From Aquipuribacter hungaricus (GTDB lineage Bacteria > Actinomycetota > Actinomycetes > Actinomycetales > JBBAYJ01), in the NCBI RefSeq assembly GCF_042663885.1, contig NZ_JBHSXV010000001.1: a DNA stretch of 64,000 nucleotides; one strand, given 5' to 3'. The position numbers were made by a program, and so were the translations under genes. The notes below the pieces were generated by a model. The model was not told the DNA's origin and searched no databases. It worked only from the letters and a program-made list of their open reading frames with translations. Below, one piece after another: positions 15,843 to 24,235 of the stretch (position 1 is the first letter of the stretch; every line of letters starts with the position of its first letter).

Positions 15843-18800
15843 TCAGGCCCTGGCGAGAGAGACGACGGCCCCGTCCGGGCCGACGTCCCCGGTCTCGACG
15901 ACGAGGTCGACCGCCAGGGTCTCCCGCGCCACCAGGTCCCGGTGGGTCTGCGCCGCCGCGGCGCGGCCCTCCGCGACCGTGAGCCGCAGCGCGATCCGGT
16001 CGGCGACATGCAGCCCGGCCTCGCGGCGCGCGTCCTGCACCAGCCGCACCACGTCCCGGGCCCAGCCCTCGGCCTCGAGCTCGTCGGTGACGGTCGTGTC
16101 GAGCATGACGAACCCGCCCGCGGCAAGCGGGGCGACCGCGTCGTGCTCGCCGGCGCCGCGCACGACCGTGCTCAGCTCGTACTCGCCCTCCTGCAGGTCG
16201 ACGCCGCCGCACACCACGGAGCCGGAGCCGTCGAGGCTCCACTCCCCCGCACGGGCCGCACCGATGACCTGCTGGACGGTGCGGCCCAGGCGCGGGCCCG
16301 CCGCGCGGGCGTTGACCTGCAGCCGCTGCTCGACCTCGACCCCGACCTCGTGGGCCCGCTCGACCGACAGCAGCCGGACCTCGTGGACGTTGAGCTCGTC
16401 GCGCAGCAGACCCACCAGGCCCTCGACGGCGCCGGGGTCGGGCAGCACGACCGTCAGCTGCCGCAGCGGCTGCCGGACCCGGGCACCGGCCGCCTTGCGC
16501 AGGCTGAGCGCGACCGAGGCCGCGGCCCGCACGGTGTCCATGGCGACGACCAGGGCGTCGTCGGCCGGCAGCTCGTCCGGCTCCGGCCAGGCGGCCAGGT
16601 GCACGGAGCGCCCGCCGGTGAGCCCGCGCCAGATCTCCTCGCCCACGAGCGGGAGCAGCGGCGCCCCGAGCCGGCACAGCACCTCCAGCGCGGTGTGCAG
16701 GGTGTCGACCGCCTGACGGCCCTCGGGGGTCTCGGCCGCCCAGAACCGGTCGCGCGAGCGGCGGACGTACCAGTTGGTCACCGCGTCCAGGGCGTCGCGG
16801 AACATGCCTGCGGCGGCCGCGAGCTCGTCGGCCTCCAGCGCCGCGGTCACCTGCTCGACGGTCCGGCGGACCGTGGCCAGCAGGTACCGGTCGAGCACGT
16901 GGTCCGACGCGGTGGACGTCTGCCCCACCACCCCGGCCGCGCCCGCGTAGAGCGACAGGAAGTACCAGGTGCTCCACAGCGGCAGCAGCACCTGCCGGAC
17001 GGTGTCGCGGATGCCCTGCTCGGTGACGACGAGGTTGCCGCCGCGCAGCACGGGGCTGCTCATGAGGAACCAGCGCATCGCGTCGGCGCCGTCGCGGTCG
17101 AACACCTCGCGGACGTCCGGGTAGTTGCGCAGCGACTTGGACATCTTGCGGCCGTCGTCGCCGAGCAGGATCCCGTGGACCAGGCAGGTGCGGAACGCCG
17201 GCCGGTCGAACAGCGCCGTGGCCAGCACGTGCAGCGTGTAGAACCAGCCGCGGACCTGGCCGTTGTACTCGACGATGAAGTCGCCCGGGTAGTGGTGCTC
17301 GAACCAGTCGGAGTTCTCGAACGGGTAGTGCACCTGCGCGAACGGCATCGACCCGGACTCGAACCAGCAGTCGAGCACCTCGGGCACCCGGCGCATGGTG
17401 GAGCGGCCGGTCGGGTCGTCCGGGTTGGGCCGGGTGAGCTCGTCGACGAAGGGCCGGTGCAGGTCGGTCGGGCGCACGCCGAAGTCGCGCTCGAGGTCGT
17501 CGAGCGAGCCGTACACGTCGGTGCGGGGGTAGGCGGGGTCGTCGGACACCCACACGGGGATCGGCGAGCCCCAGAACCGGTTGCGGCTGATCGACCAGTC
17601 GCGGGCGTTGGCCAGCCACTGCCCGAACGAGCCGTCCTTGACGTGGTCGGGCACCCAGGTGATGTCCCGGTTGAGCTCGACCATGCGGTCCCTGATCGCC
17701 GTGACCTGCACGAACCAGCTGCTCACCGCCCGGTAGATGAGCGCGTTGTCGCAGCGCCAGCAGTGCGGGTACGGGTGCTCGTACGACTCGTGGCGCACCA
17801 GCAGCCCCTTCTCCCGCAGCGCGCGCGTGATGGGGGTGTTGGCGTCGAACACGTGCTGGCCGACGAAGTCGGAGACCGGCTCGGTGAACTCGCCCTTGGA
17901 GTCGACGGGGACGACGACCTCGATGCCGGCGGCGTCGGTGACGACCTTGTCCTCCTCGCCGAAGGCGGGGGCGATGTGGACGATGCCGGTGCCGTCCTCG
18001 GTGGTGACGTAGTCGGCCGCGAGCACGACGTGGGCGTTCTCGTGCCCCGCGAAGTAGTCGAACGGCGGGGTGTACCGGCGCCCCAGCAGGTCCGCTCCGG
18101 TGAGCCGCTCGACGACCTCGGGGGCCTCCCCCAGCTCGCGGGCGTAGGCGGCGACCCGGGCCTCGGCGAGCACGAGCCGCTCGCCGGCCCAGTCCCCCTC
18201 GGTGGGGCGGACGACGACGTAGTCCACGGCGGGGTTGACCGCGGCGGCAAGGTTGCTCGGCAGGGTCCACGGGGTGGTGGTCCAGATGAGGGCCAGCTCC
18301 CCGGTCTCCAGCCGCAGCCCGACGGTGACGGCCGGGTCCTGGCGGGAGCGGTAGACGTCGTCCATCCGGGTCTCGGTGTTGGACAGCGGCGTCTCGCAGC
18401 GCCAGCAGTAGGCCAGCACGCGGAAGCCCTCGTAGACCAGGCCCTTGTCGTGGAGCGTCTTGAACGCCCACATGACCGACTCCATGTAGTCCAGGTCGAG
18501 GGTCTTGTAGTCGTCGTCGAAGTCCACCCAGCGGGCCTGCCGGGTGACGTAGGACTCCCACTCGTCGGTGTACCGCAGCACCGAGGTCCGGCAGGCGTCG
18601 TTGAACCGCTCCAGGCCCATCTCGACGATCTCGGACTTGTGGGTGATGCCGAGCTGCTTCTCCGCCTCGACCTCGGCGGGCAGGCCGTGGCAGTCCCAGC
18701 CGAAGCGGCGCTCGACCCGGCGGCCCTGCATGGTGCGGAAGCGCGGGACGACGTCCTTGACGTAGCCGGTGAGCAGGTGCCCGTAGTGCGGCAGGCCGTT

Positions 18801-19019
18801 GGCGAAGGGCGGGCCGTCGTAGAACACGAACTCGTTGGCGCCGTCGGTGCCGGCCTCCCGCGCCTCGACGGAGGCGACGAACGTGCCGTCGGCGTCCCAG
18901 TACCGCAGGACGCGCTCCTCGATCTCGGGGAACCGCGGGCTCGCGGGCACGTCGCCGCCGTGGCGGGGGTAGGCCTGCCCGGCCGGCTGCTGCGGGGCGT
19001 CCTGCTGCTGGGTGCTCAT
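15843..19019 (-). CDS. ileS: Isoleucyl-tRNA synthetase (type 2-like)
   Basis: 1058 residues from an ATG at 19019. Class I synthetase charging tRNA-Ile. Visible: the HIGH-type motif in PPFANGLPHYGHLL, the editing (CP1) domain in the middle, KMSKS in GDDGRKMSKSLRN, and a long anticodon-binding C-terminus. The HYGH form and overall length are those of the eukaryote-like type 2 enzymes usual in actinobacteria, a class linked to mupirocin tolerance. No zinc-ribbon is seen at the end. Longer in-frame starts run into the T-box leader, so the 19019 start is preferred. Confidence 0.96.
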   Translation of the reverse strand: MSTQQQDAPQQPAGQAYPRHGGDVPASPRFPEIEERVLRYWDADGTFVASVEAREAGTDGANEFVFYDGPPFANGLPHYGHLLTGYVKDVVPRFRTMQGRRVERRFGWDCHGLPAEVEAEKQLGITHKSEIVEMGLERFNDACRTSVLRYTDEWESYVTRQARWVDFDDDYKTLDLDYMESVMWAFKTLHDKGLVYEGFRVLAYCWRCETPLSNTETRMDDVYRSRQDPAVTVGLRLETGELALIWTTTPWTLPSNLAAAVNPAVDYVVVRPTEGDWAGERLVLAEARVAAYARELGEAPEVVERLTGADLLGRRYTPPFDYFAGHENAHVVLAADYVTTEDGTGIVHIAPAFGEEDKVVTDAAGIEVVVPVDSKGEFTEPVSDFVGQHVFDANTPITRALREKGLLVRHESYEHPYPHCWRCDNALIYRAVSSWFVQVTAIRDRMVELNRDITWVPDHVKDGSFGQWLANARDWSISRNRFWGSPIPVWVSDDPAYPRTDVYGSLDDLERDFGVRPTDLHRPFVDELTRPNPDDPTGRSTMRRVPEVLDCWFESGSMPFAQVHYPFENSDWFEHHYPGDFIVEYNGQVRGWFYTLHVLATALFDRPAFRTCLVHGILLGDDGRKMSKSLRNYPDVREVFDRDGADAMRWFLMSSPVLRGGNLVVTEQGIRDTVRQVLLPLWSTWYFLSLYAGAAGVVGQTSTASDHVLDRYLLATVRRTVEQVTAALEADELAAAAGMFRDALDAVTNWYVRRSRDRFWAAETPEGRQAVDTLHTALEVLCRLGAPLLPLVGEEIWRGLTGGRSVHLAAWPEPDELPADDALVVAMDTVRAAASVALSLRKAAGARVRQPLRQLTVVLPDPGAVEGLVGLLRDELNVHEVRLLSVERAHEVGVEVEQRLQVNARAAGPRLGRTVQQVIGAARAGEWSLDGSGSVVCGGVDLQEGEYELSTVVRGAGEHDAVAPLAAGGFVMLDTTVTDELEAEGWARDVVRLVQDARREAGLHVADRIALRLTVAEGRAAAAQTHRDLVARETLAVDLVVETGDVGPDGAVVSLARA

Positions 19020-19020
19020 C

Positions 19021-19236
19021 GCGTGCCTCTCGTCGTGCCGTCGCCTGCTGCGACGGGGACGACTGCCCGGGATCCGGACGACCGCGGTACCACCCCGCTT
19101 GCCGCCGGTCCTGGGACCGACGACCTCTCTGACGGCTATGACGGGCCTTCCCCGGCCGGATCTACTCCGGCGCCGCCGGCTCGCGGCGCCGTTTCTCCCG
19201 GCGGCTCCCCGGTGATGGCCGGATCGGTGCCTGTGC
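19021..19236 (-). promoter_or_regulatory. T-box riboswitch upstream of ileS
   Basis: On the minus strand a canonical T-box core, GGGGTGGTACCGCGGT, lies at 19081-19096. Upstream is a short stem I region with CCGGCCATCACCGG, placing an ATC isoleucine specifier at 19214-19216, flanked by A. No terminator T-run is present before ileS, which suggests the translational (ribosome-site sequestering) type known for actinobacterial ileS. A TACCAT hexamer at 19242-19247 is a likely -10. Confidence 0.88.
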
Positions 19237-19309
19237 GGGCCATGGTAGCCCCGCCGCGGGAGGTCCGGACGGACCTCGGGCGGGGCTCCCCGGCGGCCCG
19301 GCGCGCGGC

Positions 19310-20845
19310 TCAGTGGTGGTGGCCGCCGCCCAGGTCGGGCTCGGGCAGGGGCGGGTCGTCCGGGCCCAGGATGTGCGCCACCGCCATCATCCCCAGGTCG
19401 CTGTGGGTGCTGAAGTGGCAGTGGTACATCGCGCGGCCGGTGAAGTGCCGGAACCGGGTCAGGAAGGTCACGCTGCCCCCCTCCTTGCCCACCAGCACGG
19501 TGTCCTCGTACGAGGGCGAGTCCACCGGGACCCCGTCGACGTGGGTGACCTGGAACGGGTTGACGTGGATGTGGAACGGGTGGACCAGCCCGGTGGGGTT
19601 GTGGACCGTCCACTCCTCGAGGCTGTCGAGCGCGACCACCTGGTCGACGCGGTCGTGGTCGAAGGGCCGCCCGTCCATGCCGAACAGGTTCATCGTCACG
19701 TGGCGCCGCCGGTCGACGTGCTCGGTCCGCAGGTCGTGCCACGGCTGCAGCAGCGCCGCGACCGGGACGCGGCCGCGGGCCACGGCTCGGCCCTCGCAGC
19801 GCACCGTGGCCAGCCGCGCGGCCGGGAGGACGACCCCGAGACCGACGTCGAAGGCGGCCGTGAGCAGCTCGGTGGTGCCGGCCTCGGTCGCGGTGACGAG
19901 CAGGTCGGCCCGCTGGCCGGCCGCGAGGCGGACCTCGGTGACGGGGACCGGGCGGCGGTAGGGGCTGCCGTCGGCGGCGACCTGCCGGACCTCCAGACCC
20001 GGCAGCTGCAGGCGCAGCACGTCGTTGACGGTGGTGTTGACCAGCCGCCAGCGCTGCGTCTCGCCGGGGCGGATGTCGATGGTCGGCTGCAGCTGCCCGT
20101 TGACCAGGCGCACGTGGCCGTCCTGGCGCACCCGCAGCGGGTCGAGCACGTGGCCGTCGGGGCCGACCTGGGTCGAGTGCAGCAGCAGCACCCGGTCCCG
20201 CAGGCCGCGCTGCTCCAGCGCCGCCTCGCGGGGGGACTGCACGACGAGCGCCCCGGCGAGCCCGGCGAACAGCTGTCGGGCCCCGTCGCCGTGGCTGTGC
20301 GGGTGGTACCAGTTGGTGCCCGGGTGGTGGTCGGGCCGCAGGTCGATCCGGTAGGCCGCCTCGGTACCGGGCGCCACCTGCCGGAAGACGTTGTCCCCGT
20401 CGCCCTCGCCGGACACGTGGAGCCCGTGGGTGTGGATGTTCGTCGTCGCGCCGAGGTCGTTGACCAGCCGGACGCGCATGCTGTCGCCGGGGTGGACGAG
20501 CAGCGTGGGGCCGGGGAAGCCGCCCTCGTAGCCGAGCACGTGCCAGGTGGCCCCGCCGACCGTCGTCGTCGTCGGCGCGGCGCGCAGGGTGACGTCGAGC
20601 ACGCCGTCCCGGCTGCGCAGGACCGGCGGCTCGCGCAGCGGCTCCCCCACCGCGCCGGCGACCCCCGACGAGGAGCTCCCCGACAGCGCGGCCCCGACCG
20701 CCGAGGCGCCGGCGGCCGGGCCCAGCAGGACGCCTGCGGCCCCGGCCGCGAGACCCAGCACGTGGCGCCGGCTGGGCCGCTGACCGTCCCCCCGGGTGCG
20801 GCGCTCGTCGTGCTGCAGGGCGTGGTGCTGGTCGGGCCGGTGCAC
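19310..20845 (-). CDS. Tat-exported multicopper oxidase
   Basis: 511 residues from a GTG at 20845 with GGAGGGAG upstream. A twin-arginine signal (SRRHVLGLAAGAAGVLLG) is followed by cupredoxin domains. Copper ligands are visible in order: HTHGLH, WYHPHSHG, HPFHIHVNPFQV and YHCHFSTHSDLGMM, i.e. the trinuclear cluster and type 1 site with a Met axial ligand. The protein ends GGGHHH, possibly a metal-collecting tail. It is a laccase/CueO-like oxidase; substrate unknown (copper or iron handling, or phenolics). Divergent context: OsmC-like peroxide protein upstream. Confidence 0.9.
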   Translation of the reverse strand: MHRPDQHHALQHDERRTRGDGQRPSRRHVLGLAAGAAGVLLGPAAGASAVGAALSGSSSSGVAGAVGEPLREPPVLRSRDGVLDVTLRAAPTTTTVGGATWHVLGYEGGFPGPTLLVHPGDSMRVRLVNDLGATTNIHTHGLHVSGEGDGDNVFRQVAPGTEAAYRIDLRPDHHPGTNWYHPHSHGDGARQLFAGLAGALVVQSPREAALEQRGLRDRVLLLHSTQVGPDGHVLDPLRVRQDGHVRLVNGQLQPTIDIRPGETQRWRLVNTTVNDVLRLQLPGLEVRQVAADGSPYRRPVPVTEVRLAAGQRADLLVTATEAGTTELLTAAFDVGLGVVLPAARLATVRCEGRAVARGRVPVAALLQPWHDLRTEHVDRRRHVTMNLFGMDGRPFDHDRVDQVVALDSLEEWTVHNPTGLVHPFHIHVNPFQVTHVDGVPVDSPSYEDTVLVGKEGGSVTFLTRFRHFTGRAMYHCHFSTHSDLGMMAVAHILGPDDPPLPEPDLGGGHHH

Positions 20846-20894
20846 GGGTGCTCCCTCCGCTCCGGCACGACGGTGTGCACGGAGACCTGGGAGC

Positions 20895-20924
20895 AACTTA
20901 CGCAAGCCCTCGGCGGAAGGCGAA
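20895..20924 (-). promoter_or_regulatory. Promoter of the multicopper oxidase gene
   Basis: Minus strand: -35 TTCGCC (20919-20924), 18-base spacer, -10 TAAGTT (20895-20900). The -10 sits in the near-palindrome GCAACTTACGCAAGC, which could be an operator. A CTGTGAC copy lies 30 bases further upstream (20955-20961). Confidence 0.5.
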
Positions 20925-20984
20925 CGGGGGGGTGGACCCGTCGCCACCGCCGGCCTGTGACGGACCGGCCGCCGAGGACCGGTG

Positions 20985-21488
20985 TCAGGCGCGGACGACC
21001 TCGATGACCGGCGGGGTGGCCAGGCTCTTGGCGACGACGCAGTACCGCTCGGTGAGCTGGGCGAGCTTGGCCAGCTGGGCGTCGTCGGCGTCGGCGTCGA
21101 CGGTGAAGACCAGTCGCAGGTCGGTCACCCCGACGGGCACCTCGCGGTCGATGCCGAGGGTGCCCCGGGCGTCGAACGACCCGGTGGCCTGGCCCGTCGC
21201 CGAGCGCAGGCCGAGACCCATGGCGGTGGCCACGCTGCGCAGCGTCACGCCGGCGCAGCCGAGCACGGCGTCCAGCAGCATGTCGCCGGAGCAGGCGTCG
21301 GAGCCGTCGCCGCCGGTGGCCTCGTGCAGGCCGGCGCGCACGCCGCCCGCCCAGCCGTCCACGGTGAAGGTGATGCCGTCCTCGGCGGTGCGGCCCGAGG
21401 CGTGCAGGGGCGTCGCGGCACTGGCGGGGTCGTCCTTGTAGCGCTGCTTGAGGGGGGCCTGGAGCTCGCGGAGCGTGGTGGCGTCCAT
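20985..21488 (-). CDS. OsmC-like protein
   Basis: 167 residues if started at the ATG at 21488 (an ATG three codons upstream at 21497 is also open). The 21488 start is preceded by CACGAT at a leaderless -10 spacing. The OsmC fold is recognisable, with a Cys in DACSGDMLLDAVLGCAG and another in LTERYCVVAKSL, the two thiols used for reducing organic peroxides in the Ohr/OsmC family. Here the first segment carries two Cys, so which one acts is uncertain. Likely role: detoxifying peroxides or binding lipoyl-type thiols. Between an oxidase gene and valS. Confidence 0.82.
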   Translation of the reverse strand: MDATTLRELQAPLKQRYKDDPASAATPLHASGRTAEDGITFTVDGWAGGVRAGLHEATGGDGSDACSGDMLLDAVLGCAGVTLRSVATAMGLGLRSATGQATGSFDARGTLGIDREVPVGVTDLRLVFTVDADADDAQLAKLAQLTERYCVVAKSLATPPVIEVVRA

Positions 21489-21520
21489 GCCCACCATCGT
21501 GCCCGACGGCCCCCGTCCGG

Positions 21521-21550
21521 TTCGGAGCGGAGTCCGTCCTTCGGCACAAT
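21521..21550 (+). promoter_or_regulatory. Leaderless promoter of valS
   Basis: -35 TTCGGA (21521-21526), 18-base spacer, -10 CACAAT (21545-21550), then six bases to the valS ATG at 21557. No ribosome site precedes the ATG. Confidence 0.55.
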
Positions 21551-21556
21551 GGCGCC

Positions 21557-24142
21557 ATGACCTCCCCCGCGGCGGACCCCGTCGCCTCCCGCGTCCCCGA
21601 CAGGCCCACCGTCGACGGCCTGGAGGAGACCTGGGTAGCCGCGTGGGCGGAGCAGGGCACGTACGACTTCGACCGGACCGCGCCGCGCGAGCGGGTGTTC
21701 TCCGTCGACACCCCGCCGCCCACGGTGTCCGGCTCGCTGCACGTCGGCCACGTCTTCAGCTACACCCACACCGACTGCGTCGCCCGGTACAAGCGGATGC
21801 AGGGCTACTCCGTGTTCTACCCGATGGGCTGGGACGACAACGGCCTGCCCACCGAGCGCCGCGTGCAGAACTACTTCGGCGTGCGGTGCGACCCGTCCCT
21901 GCCGTACGACCCGTCGTTCGTCCCGCCGGAGAGCGCGCCCAAGAACGACCGGGACTACCTCAACGTGTCGCGGCGGAACTTCGTCGAGCTGTGCGAGCGG
22001 CTCACCGTCGAGGACGAGAAGGTCTTCGAGTCCCTGTGGCGCCGGCTCGGGCTGTCGGTCGACTGGTCGCGGACCTACCAGACCATCGACGCCGACGCCC
22101 AGGCCGCGTCGCAGCGGGCGTTCCTGCGGGCGCTGGCCAGGGGCGAGGCCTACGCCGCCGAGGCGCCGACGCTGTGGGACACCACCTTCCGCACCGCGGT
22201 GGCCCAGGCCGAGCTCGAGGACCGGGAGCGCCCCGGCGCGTACCACCGCATCGGCTTCCCGCGCCCGGACGGCGAGCCGGTCGTCATCGAGACCACCCGC
22301 CCCGAGCTGATCCCCGCCTGCGTGGCCCTGGTCGCGCACCCGGACGACGAGCGGTACCAGCCGCTGTTCGGCACGACGGTCCGCACCCCCGTCCTCGACG
22401 TCGAGGTGCCCGTCCTCGCCCACCCGCTGGCCGAGCCGGACAAGGGCTCGGGCATCGCGATGATCTGCACCTTCGGCGACACCACCGACGTCACGTGGTG
22501 GCGCGAGCTGGACCTGCCCACCCGCGCACTGATCGGGCGGGACGGCCGCTTCCTCGCCGACGTCCCCGGCTGGGTGACGTCCGAGGCCGGGGTGGCGCTG
22601 TACGAGCAGATGGCCGGCAAGACGGCCCACAGCGGGCGCGAGGTGCTCGTCGCGGCGCTCGTCGAGGGCGGTCACCTGCTCGGCGAGCCGCGGCCGATCA
22701 CCCACCCGGTGAAGTTCTACGAGAAGGGCGACAAGCCGCTGGAGATCGTCGCCAGCCGGCAGTGGTACGTCCGCAACGGCGGGCGCGACGCCGCCCTGCG
22801 CGAGCGGCTGCGCGAGCGCGGGCAGCAGATCGTCTGGCACCCCGACCACATGCGGCACCGCTACGACAACTGGGTCGGCGGCCTCAACGGCGACTGGCTG
22901 GTGTCCCGCCAGCGCTTCTTCGGGGTGCCGTTCCCGGTCTGGTACCCGCTCGACGAGGCCGGCGAGCCGCGCTTCGACGCGCCCCTGGTGCCGGACGAGG
23001 CGGACCTGCCGGTCGACCCCGCCAGCGACGCGCCCGCCGGCTTCACCGAGGACCAGCGCGGCGTGCCCGGCGGCTTCGCGGCCGACCCCGACGTCATGGA
23101 CACCTGGGCGACCAGCTCGCTGACCCCCCAGATCGCCGGCGGCTGGGAGCGCGACCCGGACCTGTTCTCCCGGGTGTTCCCGTTCGACCTGCGCCCGCAG
23201 GGCCACGACATCATCCGGACCTGGCTGTTCTCCACCGTGGTTCGCGCCGACGCCGAGCACGACAGCCTGCCCTGGCGCCACGCGGCGCTGTCGGGCTGGA
23301 TCCTCGACCCGGACCGCAAGAAGATGAGCAAGTCCAAGGGCAACGTCGTCACGCCGATGGGCCTGCTCGAGGAGCACGGCTCCGACGGCGTGCGCTACTG
23401 GGCCGCCAGCGGGCGCCCCGGCGTGGACACCGCGTTCGACCCGGGCCAGATGAAGGTCGGCCGGCGCCTGGCCATGAAGCTGCTCAACGCGAGCAAGTTC
23501 GTCCTGATGAACGATGCCGCAGGGTCGTCGCTGGCCGACGTCCGCGAGGCCCTCGACCGGGCCATGCTCGCCCGTCTGGCGGGTGTGGTCGACGCCGCGA
23601 CCGAGGCGTTCGAGGCGTTCGACTACGCCCGCGCGCTGGAGGTGGCCGAGCAGTTCTTCTGGGACTTCTGCGACGACCACGTCGAGCTGGTCAAGGACCG
23701 GGCGTACCGCGGCGACGAGGCAGCCAAGGCCTCGGCGGTCGCCGCCCTGCGGGAGGCGCTGTCGGTCCAGCTGCGCCTGCTGGCCCCGTTCCTGCCCTTC
23801 GCCACCGAGGAGGTCTGGTCGTGGTGGCAGGAGGGCTCGGTGCACACCTCCGCGTGGCCGACGAGCCAGGGGCTGCGCGAGGTCGCGGGCGACGCCGACC
23901 CGGGGATGGGCTCGCTCGTCGGGCGCGCCCTGGCCGGCATCCGCAAGGCCAAGAGCGAGGCCAAGGTGTCGCAGCGCACCGACGTCGGCGCGGCGGTCGT
24001 CGCCGCGCCCGCCGCCCAGCGCGCCCTGCTCGAGCTGGCGGTGGAGGACCTGCGCGGCGCGGGCCGGGTCGACCGGCTCACGCTCGTCGACGGGGGCGGC
24101 GACCTCGAGGTCCGCGACGTCGAGCTGGTCCCCGCCGGGTAG
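21557..24142 (+). CDS. valS: Valyl-tRNA synthetase (type 2-like)
   Basis: 861 residues. Class I synthetase charging tRNA-Val. HIGH-type motif in SGSLHVGHVFSYTHTD, signature WDDNGLPTERRVQNYFGV, and KMSKS in DRKKMSKSKGNVV. The WDDNGLPTERRVQNYF form is that of the archaeal/rickettsial-like type 2 ValRS, and the C-terminal coiled coil of type 1 enzymes is missing: the protein ends shortly after the anticodon-binding domain. It is the only plus-strand gene among the core translation genes here and faces clpX across a strong terminator. Identity secure; subtype from motif memory. Confidence 0.96.
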   Translation: MTSPAADPVASRVPDRPTVDGLEETWVAAWAEQGTYDFDRTAPRERVFSVDTPPPTVSGSLHVGHVFSYTHTDCVARYKRMQGYSVFYPMGWDDNGLPTERRVQNYFGVRCDPSLPYDPSFVPPESAPKNDRDYLNVSRRNFVELCERLTVEDEKVFESLWRRLGLSVDWSRTYQTIDADAQAASQRAFLRALARGEAYAAEAPTLWDTTFRTAVAQAELEDRERPGAYHRIGFPRPDGEPVVIETTRPELIPACVALVAHPDDERYQPLFGTTVRTPVLDVEVPVLAHPLAEPDKGSGIAMICTFGDTTDVTWWRELDLPTRALIGRDGRFLADVPGWVTSEAGVALYEQMAGKTAHSGREVLVAALVEGGHLLGEPRPITHPVKFYEKGDKPLEIVASRQWYVRNGGRDAALRERLRERGQQIVWHPDHMRHRYDNWVGGLNGDWLVSRQRFFGVPFPVWYPLDEAGEPRFDAPLVPDEADLPVDPASDAPAGFTEDQRGVPGGFAADPDVMDTWATSSLTPQIAGGWERDPDLFSRVFPFDLRPQGHDIIRTWLFSTVVRADAEHDSLPWRHAALSGWILDPDRKKMSKSKGNVVTPMGLLEEHGSDGVRYWAASGRPGVDTAFDPGQMKVGRRLAMKLLNASKFVLMNDAAGSSLADVREALDRAMLARLAGVVDAATEAFEAFDYARALEVAEQFFWDFCDDHVELVKDRAYRGDEAAKASAVAALREALSVQLRLLAPFLPFATEEVWSWWQEGSVHTSAWPTSQGLREVAGDADPGMGSLVGRALAGIRKAKSEAKVSQRTDVGAAVVAAPAAQRALLELAVEDLRGAGRVDRLTLVDGGGDLEVRDVELVPAG

Positions 24143-24159
24143 CACGGGTCCCGTCACGA

Positions 24160-24197
24160 CGACGCCCCCGGTGCCCTCGCGGGCACCGGGGGCGTCG
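24160..24197. terminator. Bidirectional terminator between valS and clpX
   Basis: Perfect 17-base stem (CGACGCCCCCGGTGCCC and its complement) with a TCGC tetraloop, midway between two convergent stops. Confidence 0.85.
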
Positions 24198-24235
24198 GCC
24201 GTCCGGGGGGTGGCGGCCTCAGGCCGTCGTGCGGC

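Noticed and set aside
19020..19742. ileS extended upstream in frame to about 1300 residues
   Set aside because: The extension runs through the T-box leader and into the multicopper oxidase gene; MSTQQQ at 19019 is the natural start.
21245..24157. Very long open frames antisense to valS and other core genes (up to about 1000 codons)
   Set aside because: At 75% GC, stop codons are rare in antisense frames. Their products lack domains and start signals, while the sense genes have complete motifs.
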